Shown here piece by piece: positions 59,531-64,000 of a DNA stretch of 64,000 nucleotides. The notes beneath the pieces were generated by a model. That model saw only the letters and a list, made by a program, of their open reading frames with translations. It was not told the origin of the DNA and did not search any database. Numbering within the stretch: the first letter of the stretch is position 1; every line of letters begins with the position of its first letter. Origin of the DNA: CAVPOO01 sp963707015 (GTDB lineage: Bacteria; Pseudomonadota; Gammaproteobacteria; Thiohalobacterales; Thiohalobacteraceae); the NCBI GenBank assembly GCA_963707015.1, contig CAVPOO010000010.1, forward strand, positions 169,450 to 233,449, in the 5' to 3' direction. A program made the position numbers and the translations under genes.

Positions 59531-59921
59531 CAAAACCGAACGAACTCGAGACACAGGGATACTCCGTTAAACAGCTCGACGATATGCCCGCCCTGGTACA
59601 CGGGACCTGATATGACACAACCCTTACGCGTGCGACCCGCTCCGGTCTACCCGCTTTCGGCGAAGGCCTCCACCAGCCACAGGTGGAACAGTTTGGAATC
59701 ACTTGAGGTTTGCATTGTAACACACTATACGAAATGAGTTGTTTTAGTTTCCATTCCAGCTCAAGTACAACTCAAGGGGTAATCTGACACTTTGCCACGT
59801 AAGAAATCTGAAGACTGAAGATCGAGGTGACAGAAAATGCCAACTCTGTGAACGGTCCCGCAAACACAACCTGCCTCAGGCGATATTGTCCTGCCCTGGA
59901 AATTGACAAAGGATTACGCCA

Positions 59922-60647
59922 GTGGACCACACCATCAACCACTCGGAATGGCCGAATGCCCGGACGAGTCGCTCTTTACGATGCGCTCTGTCTTCATTGC
60001 TTGAGCGATGGAAGGCACCAGGTCACCTGGCTGCCTTGCTCGCAGGTTGTCTGTTTACGCTGACGGCCTGTGGAGGCGGATCGGGTTCTGGTGGCACAGA
60101 TACACTCACATCGGCAGAAAGCAACGAACACGCTGCAGTCGATGATACGGTTACGGCCGCGCAGAATGAGCCGGTCGTGATTCCTGTATTGCAGAACGAT
60201 CAACTACAGGGTGATCCTCCCTACACCCTTACGATTGCCACGTTGCCAGCGAACGGGACTGCCTAGGTTGAGGTAGACAAGAGTATCGTTTATGTTCCAC
60301 ACGCCAACTTCGCCGGCACCGATCAGTTGACATACGTTATCAGTGATTCAAACGGGGATGTTGCGGCAGCAGCGGTGACCATTCAGGTTGGCTGCCCAAG
60401 CTGCCCGGATCTGGACATTACGGTGACATGGGACCCCATGCCCGAAGCACTTGGCTACTACGTATATTATGGAAGTTCCCCGAGCACTGTAACGGCGCTG
60501 GTAGGCGAGACGCCAATCCCCGTATATTCGACCAATATGGGACGCGACTATGGTCTGACTGGAGGAGAGACTGTTTGCTTCAGTATAAAATCATACAACG
60601 ACACGGGTGTTTCGGAACCATCGGCACCCGCATGTGGCGTGATCTGA
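59922..60647 (+). pseudogene. Lipoprotein with cadherin-like and Fn3-like domains, interrupted by TAG
   Basis: The frame begins with an N-terminal extension and a lipobox at residue 50 (HLAALLAGCLFTLTACGGG). It then has a cadherin-like/Big module (AAVDDTVTAAQNEPVVIPVL) that meets TAG at 60264 and continues in the same frame (VEVDKSIVYVPHANFAGTDQ, LTYVISDSNGDVAAAAVTIQ), followed by an Fn3-like domain (VTWDPMPEALGYYVYYGSSP) ending CFSIKSYNDTGVSEPSAPAC. The paralogue at 61517-63475 has the same two modules uninterrupted, so the TAG is a nonsense mutation in an otherwise intact gene. The 435 nt upstream hold the tRNA promoter and nothing else I recognise. Confidence 0.75.
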
Positions 60648-61516
60648 TTCATCGCAATCACCTGGGGAATATCCTCTTCGCCTGATATTTCACCTGGTCA
60701 ATATCTTGTTGCATTGAATCGCAGGAACGGGCCCTTCAAAGCGACGGTATCCGCTGCACACAAGGTATCGGATGACCCTTCATCAATATCGTCGTTCCCA
60801 TACCCGTCCTCACATGCCGCCTGAATGGACACTATTCGGGAGACCGTGCTGTTGATCAATCACTGCGAACCGAACCGGTCCACCCTCGAATAACTAAACC
60901 ATCCTTATCAACGCGGGCGCGAGATAGAAGCGTCCCGCGTCCGCCATCCTAGCCGACGAGACTGACCACATACCGTAAGCCAGTCTGTTTCATCTTGGCC
61001 ACTTCGAAAGGCAGTGCCCCAGCTCCACCCTTGAGTGGTCACCGACTCCCCGCCTCTCTCGTCGGTTGGCATTTGTGAACGAGTTCAAAGTTCGCCTGGA
61101 GCTTTGAGAAGCCGTCGCCAATATTGCAGCCAGTCATCCGCTATTGCACTGGTGCGCAGCGCGCGACTGGTTCGAAGCAGTCAGAACCTCGGCCCGTATT
61201 CAAACGCGATGCTATTGAACCGCCAGGGATACGGGGCACATACGTGTGCCTCCGACTTTCCATCTCATTCTGGCCCTCCACACAACCCAAACTCCTCGCT
61301 CGACGGTTAACAGAAATCCCCCGAACTGCGACCCCTGCCCCGCAGTCTTCGTGATCTGTAGCGCAAAGACAGGCGCTCCTTGCGCCGAAACATCCTTCAC
61401 GTGCGTGTGCTGCCATCAGGAACATGGCACCAAGCGGAGGGAACGCGCAACACACTCCAAGTTAAACCTATAAGGGACCTGGTGTTTCAGTCCCAACACG
61501 AGAGTGAGTCGAAACT
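60648..61516. other. Gene-free stretch between the two lipoprotein genes
   Basis: I see no convincing gene, RNA or repeat in these 870 nt. Several short overlapping frames exist, but none has a ribosome site or family-like sequence. The last 60 nt should hold the leader of the downstream lipoprotein gene. Confidence 0.5.
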
Positions 61517-63475
61517 ATGTCCTACCAAAAGCCTTGGTTCAGTTTTGCTGCCATCCTTTTCATTGCCTCACTGATGACTGCCTGTGGTGGTGGTGGTGCT
61601 GGTGGCGGTAATGGTGTTACGGATGTAACACACAGTGGCAGCGTCGGAGACGGCCCGATAACCGGGGCAACCGTGATCGTCAGGGATAAAAATGGCGTGA
61701 TCCTGGCAACCGAAACAAGCGACAACACCGCCAATTACCAAATCACGCTGAAGGTCCCGAAAGAGTCGTATCCGCTGCAGATTGTCGCGACTGGCGGTAT
61801 CGATACCGTAACGCAATCTGAACCTGACTTCTCACTCGTTTCGGTCGCTACCGATCCGTCCCAGAGCAAGGCCAATATAAACCCATTTTCGACCCTGATC
61901 ACCAGGATGGCTCTGGCCATGCCGGGCGGCCTGACCGATGCAAACATCAATACCGCGAAAAACACCGTTATCAGCAACTTTGGTTTCGGGTTCGATTCGA
62001 CCCTGATTCCCGATCCGATTCGAACACCTGTCACGGAATCCAACGTTGCCGCGGTGGTAAAGGCCAGCGAGACGCTGGGCGAAGCCGTTCGCCGAACCCG
62101 CGATGCCCTCCTGATCCAGGGCGAATCGGTATCGGGGGATAACATAATGAACGCCATTGCCGCTGACATGGTTGACGGCACCATGGATGGCATGGGCGCC
62201 TCGGGCAGCGATCCCCGTACCGCCGCTGTCGTTAGTGTCGTTGCTGGCCAGGTCCTCATTGAAGCAATGAGCAATCGACTCAAGGTGGGCGGCGTAGATG
62301 CCACACAAGCGATGGATGACGCCATTCGCATCAGCCTGCCCGATGCTCCACCAACATCGGTTACGAAGAACGTTCGAATCCCCAAGAACATGATTGAACA
62401 GACCCAACGCGCCGTTGCGGCTGCCAGAGCCCTTGCACCCGACGCTGCGCTGAGCACAATTGCCGCGATCCTGCCGGCACTTCCGTCGGATGCCCTTCCC
62501 TCCGATATCGAGCAGTTACTCCCAGGCGATACCAGTTCAGACCTCAATAGTGCGATTTCTGGTGCCATCTTTGCGACAGGCACTCAGCTGGGTGATATAA
62601 ACACAGTTGCACGGAACTTCACGGACGTTGGTACTAGCACTGATACCGGCACTGATACCGGCACTGATACCGGCACTGATACCGGCACTGATACCGGCAC
62701 TGATACCGGCACTGACACTGGGACTGCCGCTGACGCGGGCGCCGGGGCAGCCGCGGTCACACAGGCTGAAAGTCGCAGGCGTAACCGAAATCGAAATCGA
62801 AATCGAAATCGAAATCGTGCTGGTACCGGTACGGGTGCTGCTAGCGGTAGTACTGGTACGGCTGCTGGTACCAGTACGGGTGCTGCTACTGGTAGTACTG
62901 GTACGGCTGCTGGTGCTGGCACCAGCGCATCAACCGACAACCAGCCTCTTGCCAGCTCCGACAGTGCAAGCACCAATATGAATCAGAAAATCACCGTCGC
63001 AGTGCTAAACAATGACAGCGGCCTTCAGGATACCCCTCTCGATGTCACCGTATCGGGGAAACCGGCCCACGGAACCGTGAGCATTAATGGCAACAACGCA
63101 ATAACCTACACCCCTGATGCCGATTACAGCGGTCAGGAGAATTTCAGTTACCGGGTTACCGATGCCGATGGAGACGTTTCTCTCGCCACAGTGACTATCA
63201 ACGTCATCTGCGCCAGTGGGTGTACCGAAGCGGCCAGCAAGGTGACGCTGACATGGAATCCGTCGCCAGGAGACGTACTCGGCTATCGCGTCCGCTACGG
63301 AACCACGGCGGGAAATGCAACCCGAGAAATATCCGACGTAGCCGAAACGACTGTTACGTATGACATAGCCGATGATCTGGCTCTCGCGCCAGGCGATCGT
63401 GTCTGCTTCCGCGTCCTTGCCTATAACGCGTCAGGGACATCTGCACCCTCCGACGCCGTATGCGGGGCTATATGA
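61517..63475 (+). CDS. Large repeat-containing lipoprotein with cadherin-like and Fn3-like C-terminus
   Basis: A 652-residue protein with a lipoprotein signal (FSFAAILFIASLMTACGGGG, Cys23). An N-terminal carboxypeptidase-like beta module (GDGPITGATVIVRDKNGVIL) is followed by a helical region (ITRMALAMPGGLTDANINTA). Low-complexity tracts come next: Thr-Asp-Thr-Gly repeats, an Arg-Asn run and Thr-Gly-Thr-Ala stretches. The C-terminal part has a cadherin-like module (ITYTPDADYSGQENFSYRVT) and an Fn3-like domain (VTLTWNPSPGDVLGYRVRYG), homologous to the broken lipoprotein upstream. Probably surface-exposed. Its 3' end overlaps the convergent membrane gene by 8 nt. Confidence 0.82.
   Translation: MSYQKPWFSFAAILFIASLMTACGGGGAGGGNGVTDVTHSGSVGDGPITGATVIVRDKNGVILATETSDNTANYQITLKVPKESYPLQIVATGGIDTVTQSEPDFSLVSVATDPSQSKANINPFSTLITRMALAMPGGLTDANINTAKNTVISNFGFGFDSTLIPDPIRTPVTESNVAAVVKASETLGEAVRRTRDALLIQGESVSGDNIMNAIAADMVDGTMDGMGASGSDPRTAAVVSVVAGQVLIEAMSNRLKVGGVDATQAMDDAIRISLPDAPPTSVTKNVRIPKNMIEQTQRAVAAARALAPDAALSTIAAILPALPSDALPSDIEQLLPGDTSSDLNSAISGAIFATGTQLGDINTVARNFTDVGTSTDTGTDTGTDTGTDTGTDTGTDTGTDTGTAADAGAGAAAVTQAESRRRNRNRNRNRNRNRAGTGTGAASGSTGTAAGTSTGAATGSTGTAAGAGTSASTDNQPLASSDSASTNMNQKITVAVLNNDSGLQDTPLDVTVSGKPAHGTVSINGNNAITYTPDADYSGQENFSYRVTDADGDVSLATVTINVICASGCTEAASKVTLTWNPSPGDVLGYRVRYGTTAGNATREISDVAETTVTYDIADDLALAPGDRVCFRVLAYNASGTSAPSDAVCGAI
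62639..62722 (+). repeat. 12-bp tandem repeats encoding Thr-Asp-Thr-Gly
   Basis: Six perfect copies of ACTGATACCGGC and one variant run head to tail inside the lipoprotein gene. The unit length keeps frame. Confidence 0.92.
62786..62817 (+). repeat. 6-bp tandem repeats encoding Arg-Asn
   Basis: CGAAAT is repeated five times, giving alternating Arg-Asn residues, a strongly basic tract in the otherwise Thr/Gly/Ala-rich linker of the lipoprotein. Confidence 0.9.
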
Positions 63476-64000
63476 TGGATAGTTCGGGATACGTTGATAA
63501 CAGCAGACCCCTCACGGCGAAGACCAGCAGCGCGACGAGAGACGCTATCGAAACGGCATTCCAGCGTTCCCTCTTTTCCGTTATGAGGAGTTCACAAGCG
63601 TAGAAGAGTACGGCAACCTCAACCACAAAGGCGATCACTGTGTTGCCAATCAGGTTACTGCCTGAGGCTATCAGCCCTGCCAGTAGCAACAGCATGAGAA
63701 GATAATCCATTGCAGTGGTGTCAAACTCTACGCGCCGTCGCCTCGGAGAATACTTCACTGCCAGCACAAAGCTTATTGCTATCAATACAAACAGTAGCGA
63801 GTCCAGAGGTTGGACCCATATCCACCATGCCGGGGGATAATTGATACGCAGGTAAACGACAAATATTGCGGTGATATAGATCAGTGCTCGCCGCATGATA
63901 GAGCGCGGCTCTCTTCCAACCAGCGTCTCTATGGCGAGCAGCACGAATAGCAGTGCTGACATTGACGCGAAATCGCGGGGTATCTCTTCCACCGAAAGAC
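63468..64000 (-). CDS. Polytopic membrane protein, 5' end outside window
   Basis: At least 177 residues with about six hydrophobic helices (SALLFVLLAIETLVG, MRRALIYITAIFVVYLRI, LDSLLFVLIAISFVLAVKY, YLLMLLLLAGLIASGSNLIG, VIAFVVEVAVLFYACELLI, VSIASLVALLVFAVRGLLL). The frame stays open to the right edge, so the visible GTG near 63992 need not be the start. The layout resembles the C-terminal membrane part of WecA/MraY-type sugar-phosphate transferases from similar bacteria, but this cannot be confirmed here. Confidence 0.6.
   Translation of the reverse strand, partial: LSVEEIPRDFASMSALLFVLLAIETLVGREPRSIMRRALIYITAIFVVYLRINYPPAWWIWVQPLDSLLFVLIAISFVLAVKYSPRRRRVEFDTTAMDYLLMLLLLAGLIASGSNLIGNTVIAFVVEVAVLFYACELLITEKRERWNAVSIASLVALLVFAVRGLLLSTYPELSII

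Overview
The window looks like a piece of a gammaproteobacterial chromosome of moderately high G+C. This is inferred from a VPLPA/PEP-CTERM exported protein, an ApbE flavin transferase, CspA-type and CsrA-type proteins, and Ala/Glu tRNA genes with encoded CCA ends. The genus cannot be read from the sequence. Ordinary chromosome lies at both ends: ApbE, DUF488, cold shock, nitronate monooxygenase and hemerythrin-like genes on the left (1-7.2 kb), and tRNA-Ala, tRNA-Glu and two related lipoprotein genes on the right (59.3-64 kb).

The middle 52 kb (7.4-59.3 kb) reads as a composite genomic island built up at the 3' end of tRNA-Glu. The intact tRNA-Glu is at 59.32-59.40 kb with its 3' end facing the island. 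Short copies of that 3' end recur at 31.44, 24.75 and (degenerate) 7.43 kb. The sub-blocks are: (a) a complete Wadjet type I anti-plasmid operon, jetABCD (14.2 to 7.5 kb, minus strand, all junctions overlapping); (b) a surface-polysaccharide and membrane region (14.7-23.1 kb) with two GT-C type membrane proteins, an FAD oxidoreductase, a UPF0104-type membrane protein and an internally deleted GT2, scattered with ISL3, IS701-like, IS200 and IS3 remnants; (c) an IS-rich segment (23.1-31.0 kb) with a broken csrA, a frameshifted IS630, an intact IS66 with a perfect 8-bp target duplication, a Met/Pro-rich repeat protein with a frameshift, and an IS91-type transposase beside a tyrosine recombinase; (d) a 27.9-kb segment bounded by identical 291-bp direct repeats and carrying an extracellular contractile injection system (eCIS).

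The eCIS is one long minus-strand operon (57.3 to 31.9 kb). It runs: small protein, sheath, tube, baseplate-hub chaperone-like protein, Pro/Ser-rich disordered protein, Afp16-like cap (DUF4255), AAA+ ATPase, small protein, CIS tube-initiator-like protein, LysM protein, gpD-like hub, gp5/VgrG-like spike, gp25-like wedge, two baseplate J-type proteins, tail protein I-like, a DUF6519 protein with lectin-like and Ig-like modules, a small protein, and three putative effectors at the 3' end. All three effectors carry a DUF4157-type HExxH domain. In one it is fused to an intact-looking AmpD-type amidase; in the other two a shared N-terminus is joined to different C-termini. Upstream, in the same direction, lies a SARP/BTAD regulator gene. 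Between it and the operon are three GCGTTTA heptamers exactly 11 bp apart, the layout of a SARP operator. The likely picture is a SARP-controlled, mobile injection-system island delivering peptidoglycan-targeting and unknown cargo, stacked beside a Wadjet defence module at one tRNA hotspot.

Many genes are broken: msrA, csrA, a small membrane protein, GT2, the repeat protein, a lipoprotein with an amber codon, and several transposases. This points to active turnover around the island. All assignments come from reading the sequence; no database search was run.
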